Shown here piece after piece: positions 23,774 to 33,768 of a stretch of 64,000 nt of DNA. Below the pieces are notes generated by a model that made no database searches, was not told where the DNA came from, and was given only the letters and a program-made list of their open reading frames with translations. Position numbers and translations under genes: made by a program. The DNA comes from Blasia pusilla (Eukaryota; Marchantiophyta; Marchantiopsida; Blasiales), in contig CM114274.1 of assembly GCA_050084515.1 (NCBI GenBank), positions 35,340,001 through 35,404,000 on the forward strand, in the 5' to 3' direction. How positions within the stretch are numbered: position 1 is the stretch's first letter; each line of letters starts with the position of its first letter.

Positions 23774-24884
23774 GTGTCCATGCCTAGACCCGCATCGGCC
23801 TCTCGTGTAGGGGCCCGTGGGTTGTTTAGTCGGGATACAAAATGCCCTTGTTGTCCCGAATTCTTCACTCGTTCAAGAATTCGGAACCACTTAGCGGCTA
23901 AACATCCTGACTTTGATAGATTTGGATGGGTGGTTCCTCCAGTTGACCATGGATGCTCACGGGTACTTCATGCATCATCGCCCCCTCCCGAGGCATGGGA
24001 GTGGTTGAGGTCCCACCTTGGCAGCATCATAGGCCTCTTTGAGACCCGTTTTCCGTGCACGAGGTTGTTTCATAGGATCCCCCATGCCATTCGGGATGAG
24101 CTCCGCCACCCTTTCCCCCTTCTCCTATCTAGGATCGCACTTGATCCTATGGATGAGCTCTCGTGGTATCTACTACTTCTCCTTCCACGATGGTGTCTGC
24201 GTTATATCCGAGGGGGGGGGCGGGGGAAGGCTGGCCATAGAGAGGTTGAGGCCCGATTGCGGTGCTTTTGAGGAGGCGATTGAGAGTCTCTGCAGAGCAA
24301 GTTTGTGGCATATGCTAGAGGTAGCACTTCACCTGGTTTCCAGACGGATGATCTTGTAGCAGCCAGGTTGCGACGATGTAGGACACTTGGACGAGTGGGG
24401 GAGTACTCGCGAGCGGCTCGTGCGCTCCGCCCTATGGTCATGGGTCCTCCTTCCGCTTTCACCGTCGACGCCCTCCGGAAGCTACATCCTCGTCCAGCGG
24501 TCGACATTCGAGCTTTTGTACGTGACTTCCATCCTGAAACGACTTTATGCCTAGACCCATCCCTCTTTGCACGGACACTCATGCGTTCCCCTAGGATAGC
24601 AGCCGGAAGGTTGTCCGGTATGATGTACGAACACCTTCGTGACTGCTTTCCCCCCGAGGACTTTGCTAGCGGCTTTTCCGAGTTGCTTGAGGTTGCCTCT
24701 CACCTAGCTGTGGGGAGAGTGCCAACAACAATGGCTAAGGTATTGGGGGCGGGGCGACTTCTGGCACTATCGAAGGAGGGTGGAGGGATCCGTCTGATTG
24801 CCATAGGTGACGTGCTCTTGCGGTTGGTGAGTTGCACTATCGCTTTGCAATTCCGTGAGGCTTTCTAGTCTGTCACATCTGAGT
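23774..24884 (+). pseudogene. Non-LTR (REL/R2-like) reverse-transcriptase element, N-terminal part
   Basis: The frame from 23774 carries a C2H2-type finger (CPCCPEFFTRSRIRNHLAAKH). After a frameshift in a G-run near 24210 the frame at 24305-24868 continues with PSAFTVDALRKLHPR, AAGRLSGMMYEHLRD and GGGIRLIAIGDVLLRLVS. The last block resembles the RT segment in which R-P-I-A-x-G-x-V-x-x-R-x-x-S precedes the palm. It is cut off after QFREAF by the insertion holding element 2, and the remainder resumes at 30651. A zinc finger plus RT suggests a non-LTR group with a restriction-like endonuclease. That class assignment is inference. Confidence 0.7.
24872..24884 (+). repeat. 13-bp direct repeat flanking the element 2 insertion, left copy
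   Basis: GTCACATCTGAGT, identical to 30651-30663. The two copies bracket foreign DNA that splits the non-LTR reverse transcriptase, so they may be a target-site duplication. Thirteen bp is long for a DDE integrase. A 4-bp AGTC duplication (24867-24870 and 30650-30653) would instead restore the RT frame exactly. Confidence 0.6.
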
Positions 24885-24990
24885 AGCCGATAGGCCAAGA
24901 TCTATCATGGATAGGGCGTAGGAGCCAACGGACTATCTTGAGTGTAACTTTGTCCCACGGTGTCGGATGAGGCTGAGGATAGGTCCATTG

Positions 24991-25354
24991 TGTCAAGAAC
25001 ATCATTTTTGACAACTTTCATGTTGAGGTCTTTTACAGTCGGGTGACTTGTTGACCAGGTCACCCGCCCCTGGTAACCTATGCGCGCAGGTTACCAAGGG
25101 GAGGGCTATTTTTAGGGGAAGAGCCTTTTGGCTCCTCTGAACCCTATATAAGAGAGGAAGGTGGCTTTCCTAAGCCATCTTTCTCATGTTGGGCCGTTGG
25201 AGCACCTCTCTTGTATGTGTGTGAGATAGGACTAGGGTGCTAGCGTCCGGGTTCCTTGATAGCACAGGGTGGAGGAGACTCAATATGCCGATGTAGATTG
25301 AGGAGTGGAGTTTTAGGCGGGATGTGCCGTTTTTACTGCTCTTTATTTTTTCCA
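24991..25354 (+). repeat. 5' LTR (A1 repeat) of element 2
   Basis: Begins TGTCAAGAAC and ends CCA at the predicted primer site. Its 364 bp almost equal the 365-bp LTR of element 3, which begins TGTCATGACC. Distances from start to predicted transcription start (about 186 and 193) and from there to the end (about 177 and 171) also match. Two strong palindromes (25040-25066 with 8-bp arms, 25071-25096 with 9-bp arms) lie upstream of the TATA box. No second LTR copy remains to confirm the borders. Confidence 0.7.
25145..25188 (+). promoter_or_regulatory. LTR promoter and self-priming 5' end, element 2
   Basis: TATATAA at 25145-25151. About 32 nt downstream is CATCTTTCTCATG (25176-25188), which is the exact reverse complement of 25353-25365. 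If transcription starts at about 25177, the first 12 nt of the RNA can pair with the primer-binding site. Confidence 0.65.
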
Positions 25355-25365
25355 TGAGAAAGATG
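25353..25365 (+). promoter_or_regulatory. Primer-binding site, self-priming type, element 2
   Basis: CATGAGAAAGATG sits at the end of the predicted LTR, where a primer-binding site is expected. It is a perfect 13-nt complement of the predicted RNA 5' end at 25176. It does not resemble the usual plant initiator-tRNA-Met site (TGGTATCAGAGC). Confidence 0.65.
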
Positions 25366-25692
25366 TCAGGGGGCTGGTGGGAATTTTTTGTTTGCAGGTA
25401 GGCAAGCGAGTTGCCTTGGTCGGGAGCCCCTGGAGACGCGTGTGTTGCAGGTGTTGGTCATTTTTTTGTTCGGAAGACTGTGGGCGAAAGCGCTATCCAT
25501 TTTTCTCAGAGTTTGCTGATGCATAAGGATTAAGGACAGTGGTAGAGTGCATCATCAAGAGTAGCGAGAGTGTCAAGAAAGAGCAGGAAGGAAAGGTTGC
25601 AGAGGCGGAGGCGGCCGAGGTGCAGAGGCGTTTAGGTCACGGACGGGTGGACGACAACGGGCGGACGGCGGGCGGCGACGGTGCCCCCGCGC

Positions 25693-25824
25693 GCATTTAT
25701 TTCTTCCCCCCAACTTGGGGAGGCCCATAGGGGTGCGGGCCAACCCCCCTCCCCCCCCGCATTTATGTCCTTCCCCCAACTTGGGGAGGCCCATAGGGGT
25801 GCGGGCTAGGCCCCTCCCCATCAA
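25693..25824 (+). repeat. 66-bp tandem duplication in the leader of element 2
   Basis: Two copies of a C-rich unit, each containing AACTTGGGGAGGCCCATAGG and then GGTGCGGGC, with period 66. They differ at a few positions. Confidence 0.75.
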
Positions 25825-26659
25825 CGTGGTTGGATAGCAACGTGGTAGGGTTCAGGATGTGGTGACCAGGTTACGAGGGTGGAACTACTTACATGGTTAG
25901 GAGCGCTATGTGGTTGAGCGGGCTTGTACTCAGTTTTTCAGAGTTGACGATGGAGGGTCAGTGTGCATGATATCGACGGGTTGACCGCATTTGTTGACGG
26001 GAGGATCGACGTGTTGGTCGAGGAGAGTGTTGTGTTGCAGAGGTTGCCGTGTCCCATGTGAGAGTGCATGTTAACGGTGTAGCAGGTTGGAGGGCGTGAT
26101 CAGGTTACCCATTCGAGTCCCTTTTTCCCGCACTTGTCGTGTGTGATTGAGAGTGCTGGGTATCGGGTAGTAGTTTGTGCTAGGTGGGTGCAGTGATGGT
26201 GATGACGAGGGTGATGAGTGTAGATTCTGTTCATGTGTAACATGTTGGTGGATATATGGTGGTTGCCTCGTACGGGTCGCATGTATGAACCGAGAGTGTC
26301 GCTAGGTTAGGTGAGTCAGTTGGGAGGCTCATGGTGAGCCCGAGTGTTGAGTGTGCGTGAGGCCGGGTATGTCATCACGGGATTGATGTTAGCATAGATG
26401 AGCTAGTGAGGAGTGTGGGAGACTCTCGGTGAGTCTGAGTGCTTGAGTGCTTGAGTGCTTGAGCGGGTGAGACAGGGTTTGTCATCACGGCGTTCTTCCA
26501 GGGTTCGGAAGAACGGGGTAGTGCTAGCAGTGGTAGTGGTGTGACACAGAGTGGAGTGAGATACCGAGGGGTTACAAGTGAGGAGCTACCTCGACATCCA
26601 TCCGTGGCTGGATCGTCATCACTAGACACCGGGTGCAGTGACAAGATCATGACAGAGCA

Positions 26660-27545
26660 GTGAGTACTTGGCAGGAGATGGACGACATGGGCCATGGGGG
26701 CATGCGTCGTTTCTCGGGTGCAGTGGGCATCATCGACTTAGATGATTTTATCCAGGAGTTCGACATGTGGTGCAACTTCCAGGAGATACGGACCCCGACA
26801 CGGTTCAACCCTTTCATGGCATGGAAGGGGTTGTTCCAAGACTTGGAGGGTCCTCCTATGGATGACTACATGGAGTTTTGATCACTATATTCAGTAGAGA
26901 TCGATGCTTGGAGGATGTATTGGGCTCCAGGGTATGTGTCTACTAGTGGTCGCGAGGCATATGATGGGATTGTGAGAGGAGAGAGACCCACACCATCAGC
27001 CCGACGACGAGATGGAGAGGAGGGCAGTGAGATAGGCGATATGGCAAAGACCTCTGGTGGTAGAGGGCCACCCAACTTCAGCCCCACAGTGGAGTTCTTC
27101 CGACAGTTGAGGAAGAGCTACCAGGGCATACGCACCGACAAGCTGAAGAGTCTACAGGATTTTCAGCGACGATCGGGTGAGAGTTTGAGAGAGGCATTCA
27201 CACACATGAGGAGGTTGATCATTGCTACGTATGGTGTGACTGAGGCGCAGTCAGTCCAGTATTGGTACGGGGTTCTGGACCGAGAACTACGGAGGAGAGT
27301 CCAAGATGCAGTGCTGATTCACACATCAAAGCCCACATTGAAGGTGGTCTTTGAGTTGTCTGAGCGTATTGAGCTCAACATGAGTGAGGAGCAGGTAGTG
27401 ACCGCTGGATTTTCTCGAGAGTTGACGGGTCCACGAGCGACGGTGGCCCCCAGGGGGCCACGAGCATCGATACCACGGGAGCGGGCGGTGTGCCAGAGAG
27501 AGGCGGCGGTACCGAGAGCCTATGAGGCAACGACCCGTACCTACA
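26660..27545 (+). pseudogene. Gag capsid-like protein, element 2
   Basis: The N-terminal part (26660-26880) has MRRFSGAVGIIDLDDFIQEF and MAWKGLFQDLEGPPMDDYMEF, then a TGA at about 26880. The frame resumes without a shift and carries FFRQLRKSYQGIRTDKLKSL and WYGVLDRELRRRVQDAVL, typical of retrotransposon gag (Retrotrans_gag type). The same blocks occur in element 3. A basic tail with PRGPRASIPRERA precedes the zinc knuckles, which lie in another frame because of a frameshift near 27520. Confidence 0.82.
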
Positions 27546-27746
27546 TATGTTGGCCAGGAGGGACCGATGTGGTCTTGTTGGACGTGTGGAGGGGCCCATA
27601 GGCAGAGAGACTGCCCAAAGCATGGAAGAGGACCACGAGCGCCTCCGATTGCTCAGGAGCGACAGAGGATGGCCCCACCACAGCACCAATATGACTATTG
27701 CCACAGATATGGTCACACTAGGGATAGGTGTTTTGACCTTCGCTGA
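27522..27746 (+). pseudogene. Two CCHC zinc knuckles (nucleocapsid), element 2
   Basis: CWTCGGAHRQRDCP is a C-x2-C-x4-H-x4-C knuckle. YCHRYGHTRDRCFDLR is a second knuckle in which one Cys is replaced (element 3 has CDHCGRQGHPRERC here). These bind the genomic RNA in retroelements. They are frameshifted relative to gag. Confidence 0.82.
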
Positions 27747-27899
27747 GAGGCACATCCAGAGGTAGGCCGAGGGCCTGGGGGCGGTCGTCCTAGAGGAGGT
27801 CGGGGAGTCCTTGCTGGACGTGGTGGTAGGGGACCACCACCAGCTAGAGGAGATGGAGCAGGAGCACCAGAGCCGACACTTCTCTCACGCATTGATTAG

Positions 27900-28442
27900 T
27901 TGGAGCAGAGGATTGCTGCCATGACGATGATGCAGCTTAAGGGAGGCACGGAGCTGCGAGCAGCTAGTGTGACTCCAACTTCTACCTCTTTCCCTAACCC
28001 GGGTGAGGATCTCTCCAATATGGGTTTTATGTGTAGTGCAGCCAAGGTTGAGGCAACTGCAGTGGTGACTCCGAGTGCTGCGAGAGGCACCGAGGTACTG
28101 AGAGGTGGAGTTGAGATTGACCCACCAGAGGGGACCGATGGGCGGCAGGCCAGGGTTCCATAGTCATTCATATTGTCGGAGGCACTACACACACCATTGA
28201 TGGTGCCTCGACAACCAACGGTGCCTACATCTCAGACACCTACGTCAACGTCACGACGAGTTGGAATGACAACTCCTATGCCGGCTCGAGTGGAGTCAGT
28301 GTCGGCCATAGTGTTGGAGGTGGCCACTAGAGTGAGTCAGACTCGACTATTTTCCGCCATAGAGTTGGCGACGTTGGGAGTTGGACCAGCTGAGCTGGCC
28401 GCCACGTTGTGTGAGCGTGGAGAGATGACTGCTTCTTGTTAA
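27900..28442 (+). pseudogene. Linker between nucleocapsid and protease, element 2
   Basis: Two frames rich in Thr, Ser, Pro and Val (27900-28163 and 28173-28442), separated by a TAG. They contain no recognisable domain but match the position of a similarly biased region in element 3. Confidence 0.5.
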
Positions 28443-28457
28443 GAGGTAGTTGAGGAG

Positions 28458-29046
28458 GTGGTGGACTTGCCCTTAGAGCCGGTGCTCGGGACGTTCCCCA
28501 CAAAGTCATGGCATGCGGCAGCGTCGAAGTTGGTAGATATGCCAGCTCGACTGATCATAGAGCGAGCAGTGGTGACATGTGGAGTAGTATTGCTCGATAA
28601 CCAAGCTGGAGTATTTTGCTTGGTTAGTCCGACGGTGAGAGTATACCACCCGTAGCGCGTCCTACTTGATTCAGGAGCGCAACCCTTGATGTTAGGGAAG
28701 GCGGCGTGTTTAGCATTGGGGTTACGGAAGGCCGATATTGAGCCTTGTTCCTTCCAGATACAGACCTCGATTGGGGGCGTGTCACCCACGCAGTATATGA
28801 CTCGACAGGAGATCCAACCACAACATGCGAGTCCAACCACAACATGCTACGGATAGTGCTATGTTGCGCACACTTGCGATTACGACACCAACTGAGTCGT
28901 ACGATGTGTTGGTGGGGAGTACAGTGTTATATCCCCTAGGATTCATCCTGGACTTCTAGGAGGAGACCGTTGCTTATCGGCCATGGTGGCGATCAGGTGA
29001 CGGCCGGATAAGTCAGTTACCCGTGCAGTTTGCGGGACGAGGTGGT
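28458..29046 (+). pseudogene. Aspartic protease (retropepsin), element 2
   Basis: LLDSGAQPLMLGKAACLALGL starts near 28662, with the catalytic D-S-G at 28668-28676, followed by FQIQTSIGG. A second block holds ESYDVLVG and WRSGDGR. An upstream segment (28458-28655) with VCLVSPTVRV-like residues is also shared with element 3. The active-site triplet is intact, but stops at about 28653 and 28959 and frame changes break the protein. Confidence 0.75.
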
Positions 29047-29064
29047 TGATCATGAGGCGAGTCT

Positions 29065-30346
29065 GTGACCACGTTGGCGGCTTTCACAGGTAGTGTTAGT
29101 TGGCCAAGAGAGTTGTTGGAGGGGAACGCACATGCGGAGGATGTCCCACTAGCGGATAGTCCCACGGGGAGACAGACCATGGCGGGTGTCTCTTCCCATG
29201 TTGGTGAGACCTCTTCACCATTGTGGGGTATGACTCAAGAGCTACAAAAGAGTGCCGACGACCTTGTGAGGCAGGCGTGGAGTCATGTTCCTATCTCGGA
29301 GCAGCGAGAGTCACATGGAGATTGGGCTCTTGGAGTGGAGACGTTGACCCCACTGGATACCACACCCGTTGTGTGGCAGTGCCCAGAGGAGGGTGTTAGG
29401 GTGTTAGATCTCTTCGGAGGGATTAGCACCAGATTGGCTGCATTATTGCAAGCCGGCATACGGGTGCATTAGTACCTTTATGTGGAGAGAGATGAGATCG
29501 CGCGGCAAGTATCATTACGTCACGTGGCGGGATTGGTCCAGAGGTATCCTGAGTTGTTGCCGGTATCTACAGTACGGGGATATTAGCATACACTACCCGC
29601 CGACATCTCTTTGGTAGGGGCGCAGGATCTGGATAGAGTTGGCACCATTCATTTGGTGATTGTTGGATGGCCATGTCAGGGTCATTCATCAACTGGCCGA
29701 GGATTTGGATTGCAGGATCCGAGGTCAGGGATGTTTTGGGAGATGCTGCGAGTAGTCTGACACTTGTAGGAGAGTCAGACATGTTCTCCAACGTACATCT
29801 TGGAGAACGTGCCGTTGTTGGGAGACACTCGTGCTCGTGTGATGACGAGTGTGTATCAGGTGAGGTCCTGCTGTGTTATTAGATGCGGGGAGAGTTGGAT
29901 CACGTGCCCATCGTCCACGACTATGGTGGATGAACCTGATACCATCAGAGGTACTAATTCGAGCATACGATGGAGTCCAGAGAGCACCACATCTCACAGT
30001 GGATGCTATTTTGGGCTCAAGGCATCGATCTCAGGTGGTGACACGGGATGATAGACCACCGTTGGCCATGGCCAACAGGATGGGGGAGTTGAGGGCAGCC
30101 TTACCTAAGTTGGTGAGCTTCCCAGCATCCCATGCCTTTCGTCAGGGAGGGCCAGGCATGATTTGGGATGAGGTGACCGGAGCATTGGAGGAGCCTACAG
30201 TAGATGAGCGCGAGCGCGCCATGGGTTTCACTACTGGTACTACGGCGGTGCCAGGGATGACTGAGGCATCCCGGAGACAGGTGTTGGGGCAGGCAATGGA
30301 CCTCAACTGTCTCACATGGATAGTCAGCCTAGGTATGGCTGAGTAG
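29065..30346 (+). pseudogene. C5 cytosine-specific DNA methyltransferase, element 2
   Basis: A linker (from 29065) ends LDTTPVVWQCPEEGVRVLDLFG, so motif I begins near 29400. YVERDE (motif II), IVGWPCQGHSSTGRG with the catalytic Cys at 29674-29676, YILENVPLLGDTR, SRAHRPRLWW (motif VIII-like), ERERAMGF and VLGQAMDLNCLTWI follow. Stops at about 29470 and 29583 and frame changes near 29758 and 29870 mean no full enzyme is encoded here. All catalytic motifs can nevertheless be read. Confidence 0.88.
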
Positions 30347-30544
30347 AGACGGATGCGAGTATCATCCATGCGATCACGTCCACGAGTTGGACCATTGCCT
30401 ACAGGGTTTGTACAGGCATTGGCTGGGGGCGAGACGAGGAGAGATAGGAACCCATGGACTTCCTTGGACGTCGTTTGAGCAGAGAGTGTGAAGGCGGCTA
30501 GAGTAGCACATGTTGTGTGATCTCCATGTATATGCATGAGTTGA

Positions 30545-30650
30545 TTTTTTTACATGTATGGATCGACCCGTGTGTGGGGAAGATCAGTGTTGTGTGGTGT
30601 AGATGTGACCAGCGATGTATGTTTTGTAGCGATACGTATGCGCACGACAA
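30545..30650 (+). repeat. B-type 3' repeat of element 2
   Basis: Ends GATGTATGTTTTGTAGCGAT then ACGTATGCGCACGACA, matching the end of the B repeats of element 3 (55475-55580 and 55951-56056). It abuts the 13-bp repeat and the resumed non-LTR frame directly, without an LTR between them. Confidence 0.6.
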
Positions 30651-32170
30651 GTCACATCTGAGTCCGAACGAGTTTGGAGTTGCCACGCCAGCCGGTTGTG
30701 AGGCCAGAGCCTTACCTGTGAGGGCTTGTGTGGATATACATCCTGAGTGGATGGTTCTCCAAGTTGATGTGGAGAACACCTTCAACTCAGTGTCTCGGCC
30801 AGCTATCTTCACGGAGTTGACAAACGTAGGGGGTCCTATTGGGGGCCTGATTCCTTTTGTGCAGGCTTTCTATGGGGCTCCTTCGCCACTCTATTTTCAC
30901 CACGATAGGTCCAAGGAAGAGGTCACGGTTTTGGAGTCTGCTACCGGGACTCGTTAGGGTGATCCCTTGGGTGGTGCATTGTTTGCTTTGGCTCATTATC
31001 GAGCGCTTCTTTCTATGGTGGAGGCTTTCTGGGGTTGCATTTTCCCTTTGTTGGCAGATGATACTCACATTGTTGGCCCTGGAGACCTGATCCTTCCTGC
31101 ATTTCAGCACTTTTCACCACAGTTGGCACGTGTCGGCCTGGTGGTGAAGGTGGGAAAGGGCAAGGCTTGGTCTCCATCAGGCCTACCAGCTGATATACAT
31201 TTATCCGATGGATTCTTGACACTTGTTGGAGGGCTTTGCGTCTTGGAAGCCCCACTCAGGAGCCAGGACTTTGTATCAAGTTTTGTGGCGGTGGCTCTTA
31301 TCGAGGATTTTCTCCATGTCGACGATCTCACGAGGATTGGTGACCCTCAAGTAGCCTATGGCATCCTGTCATCATGTTTTGCTCGTAGACCTAGTTATCT
31401 TTGTAGAATCGTGTGGGCGTCTAGCCATATTTCTTCCTTGTATAGATCCTTTGATAGAAAGATCATGCAGGCGTTGGGGATCTACTAGGACCCGGCTCCT
31501 TAAGTACCCCATGTGGGAGCTAACTCGAAGATAGGTTTCTTGGCCGGTTGCCTTCGGTGGAGTAGCTCTTATAGCGACTGAGTTAGTGGCATCTTTGGAT
31601 TTTTTAAGGAGTTGGGCCACTGTAGCACCCCTTCTTTGCTCCCGATTTTTGGTTAGGGATAGACCGCTACTTTTATAGTATGTTTCCCAGGTTGAGGATG
31701 GTCTTTTCCCACTTCAGTCTTCACTCACAGCTTGTAGAGACTCCCTTCTTGTTGAGGCTAGAGCACTTCTTCCCACTTTCTCTTCTCTAGTTACCTCCGA
31801 ACAGTCTGGGCTCCAATCTTCTTTGATGGAAGCCCATTATGAGGCAATGTTCAGAGTTACTATGTTGGATGGGAATATCCCCATGGAGATTCGGGCCCGT
31901 ATTCGCTCTTGCTCCGGAAAGAGGGCAGGCCCATGGATGGGGGCTCGCCCCCTCATCCCCACTTTTTGCATTGCACCACTTACCTACACTACAACAATGC
32001 GGTTTCGATTGGGCCTACCCCGACTATCGATGGTTGGTTCGACACATTGCGAGTGTTGTCGGAGCCTGGATCCACTTGGCACGGTGTCTAGTTGGGGGTG
32101 AGAGGATAGCCATCCACGATGGAGTGCGGGATATTATGTTCTCTATTGCTTGGGAGAGTGGCTTCCATGT

Positions 32171-32245
<75 letters not shown>

Positions 32246-32650
32246 CACTACTCCATGCGGGATTCCCTTATCCGTGCTGATCTCTACATGACGCAGGAGT
32301 TTGAGGTGGTGGTAGCGGATGTTGTAGTGACGGATCCTACGCGGGAGGCGGTGCGGGCCCAAGTGGTGGCACAAGGGAGATTGCTGCAAGGAGCGACGAC
32401 GGTAAAGAAGACCCACATTTACAGTCGACTTCATGACGGACATCGATTTATCCCCATAGCCATTGAGATGTACGGGGCCATGGGGGAGAGGTTTGACTCG
32501 TTCCTTACAGATTGCGCCCATCATCTCCAGTCGAGAAATGGGTTGTCTTTAGCCAGTGCGATACTTTATTGTAGGCAACGAATCTCCATAGCTTTGCAGC
32601 GTGCCCAGGAAAATGGGATTTGCGGCGGGCTCAGGCGGTTTGAGACACCA
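30651..32650 (+). pseudogene. Non-LTR (REL/R2-like) reverse-transcriptase element, C-terminal part
   Basis: Continues the frame interrupted at 24884. FGVATPAGCEARA and VLQVDVENTFNSVSRPAIF give RT motif A. TGTR, a TAG, then GDPLGGALFALAH gives motif B with CAG changed to TAG. LLADDTHIVGP is the catalytic A-D-D box. Later frames (about 32090-32650) hold a conserved tail: IAIHDGVRDIMFSIA, ADVVVTDPTREAV, PIAIEMYGAMGERFDSFL and QRISIALQRAQ, which could be the nuclease region. A 72-bp (AG)n tract lies inside this tail. The element is non-functional. Confidence 0.7.
32173..32244 (+). repeat. (AG)n microsatellite, about 36 units
   Basis: Uninterrupted AG dinucleotides inside the C-terminal region of the non-LTR element. 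The apparent Arg-Glu polypeptide through it is an artefact. Confidence 0.95.
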
Positions 32651-33768
32651 ATGATAGATGCCTACTTAGTAGTAGCCATAGTTCTATTGGCGTCGCTGAT
32701 ATTGTCTATGCTTTTGGTGATTTTGGTCGTTAGGGGAAGGAGGCCCCTTTCTGTCTCTTCGGGGCCGATTACGCCCGCAGGTTTTTTTGGCTCTCTATGC
32801 CCCCCTTCATTTGTATCCCATGGGTTTTCCATCCGAGTTTCTATTAAAGTGAATATTTTTTCCCCTTACGAGAAAGAGCGGAGTACTAATCCTAAACGGA
32901 TGCTAAACACGACATTAGCACGACGGCCGCCTAACGAGCAGAGTGATCATGGCTTAACACGAAAGTAGATCGCAACACCGAGGAACGGTGAGCGGTAACA
33001 GACCGAATTAGCACGTAGTTACAGGCCCCATTAGCAGGTAGGGGCGTGATTAGGGCCCGGAGCCCGGATGCTGTCGGATCAGTTCAAGATTCAAACGCTA
33101 GGAGAGATCCATGGAGGCGTTCCCCACAGAGGATCTCCGAACCACGTGGCCCCATATTACCCGAGCATACGACTAGGACGGCAAGGGTCACAAGTAGGAA
33201 AGGGAGTAATAATGTGCCACGTGGATACGGCGGCCACGTCAGAAGGTCCCGGGGAAGAACCTGGGAAGAGGACGAAAACCAGAGGGGAAGAGCAGAACGA
33301 TGCGCACAATAGGGACGAGAGGGTACTCTGTGCGGGGCAGGATTTTTCATGGATTGCACGCTTTCGGACGGGAAATCGATCGACTTTGAGGCTATGGATG
33401 AGTGTGGGATTCTCAATATCAGATGCGCGTCGTCGTTGTGAGTCGACTGGTGCAAATGCGGGGAATGTCGGAGCCGTGACTGGGGCGAAAGGGCGAGAGG
33501 AGGAGTTGCGGGTGTTGGCGATGGGGGAGACGCGGAAATCGGATTCGGAGAGCATTGTGGAAATGAAGGAGGAGCGGTGGAGGATCGTGGAGGTTTGGTG
33601 AAGTGGGGGAGAGAATGTAGAAAGAAACGAGGCGCTTGAGGATTTTACATTCATGCTTGAGCACTGGTGGAAGAGTGCGGGAGGAGAGAAGGGTGTGGAA
33701 GAAGTGGTTAGAAAACGGGGAATTCCACTGGAAAGGAAAAGAATTGGCAAGCTAGGAGAAAGCTGAGG
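32651..33768. other. Intergenic DNA upstream of the RING-PHD gene
   Basis: A frame to 32968 contains a hydrophobic stretch of about 25 residues (LVVAIVLLASLILSMLLVIL) but no recognised domain. The rest shows no gene. The last few hundred bases probably hold the promoter and 5' UTR of the 33769 gene. Confidence 0.4.

Larger units (their letters stand above)
24991..30650 (+). mobile_element. Element 2: internally deleted methyltransferase retrotransposon nested in the non-LTR element
   Basis: The order is 5' LTR-like A repeat (24991-25354), leader, gag, two CCHC knuckles, aspartic protease and C5 methyltransferase. After the methyltransferase the sequence jumps to a short 3' region ending GCACGACA, like the B repeat of element 3. 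RT, RNase H, integrase, PHD finger and the 3' LTR are missing. This looks like one internal deletion of several kb. A 106-bp stretch (24885-24990) between the 13-bp repeat and the A repeat is of unknown origin. Few stops are present in gag and protease compared with element 1. Confidence 0.85.

Noticed and set aside
32150-32968. Long open frame with an Arg-Glu repeat
   Set aside because: The repeat is an (AG)n microsatellite inside a degenerate non-LTR element. The open frame through it is accidental, although its downstream part is the element's C-terminal tail.
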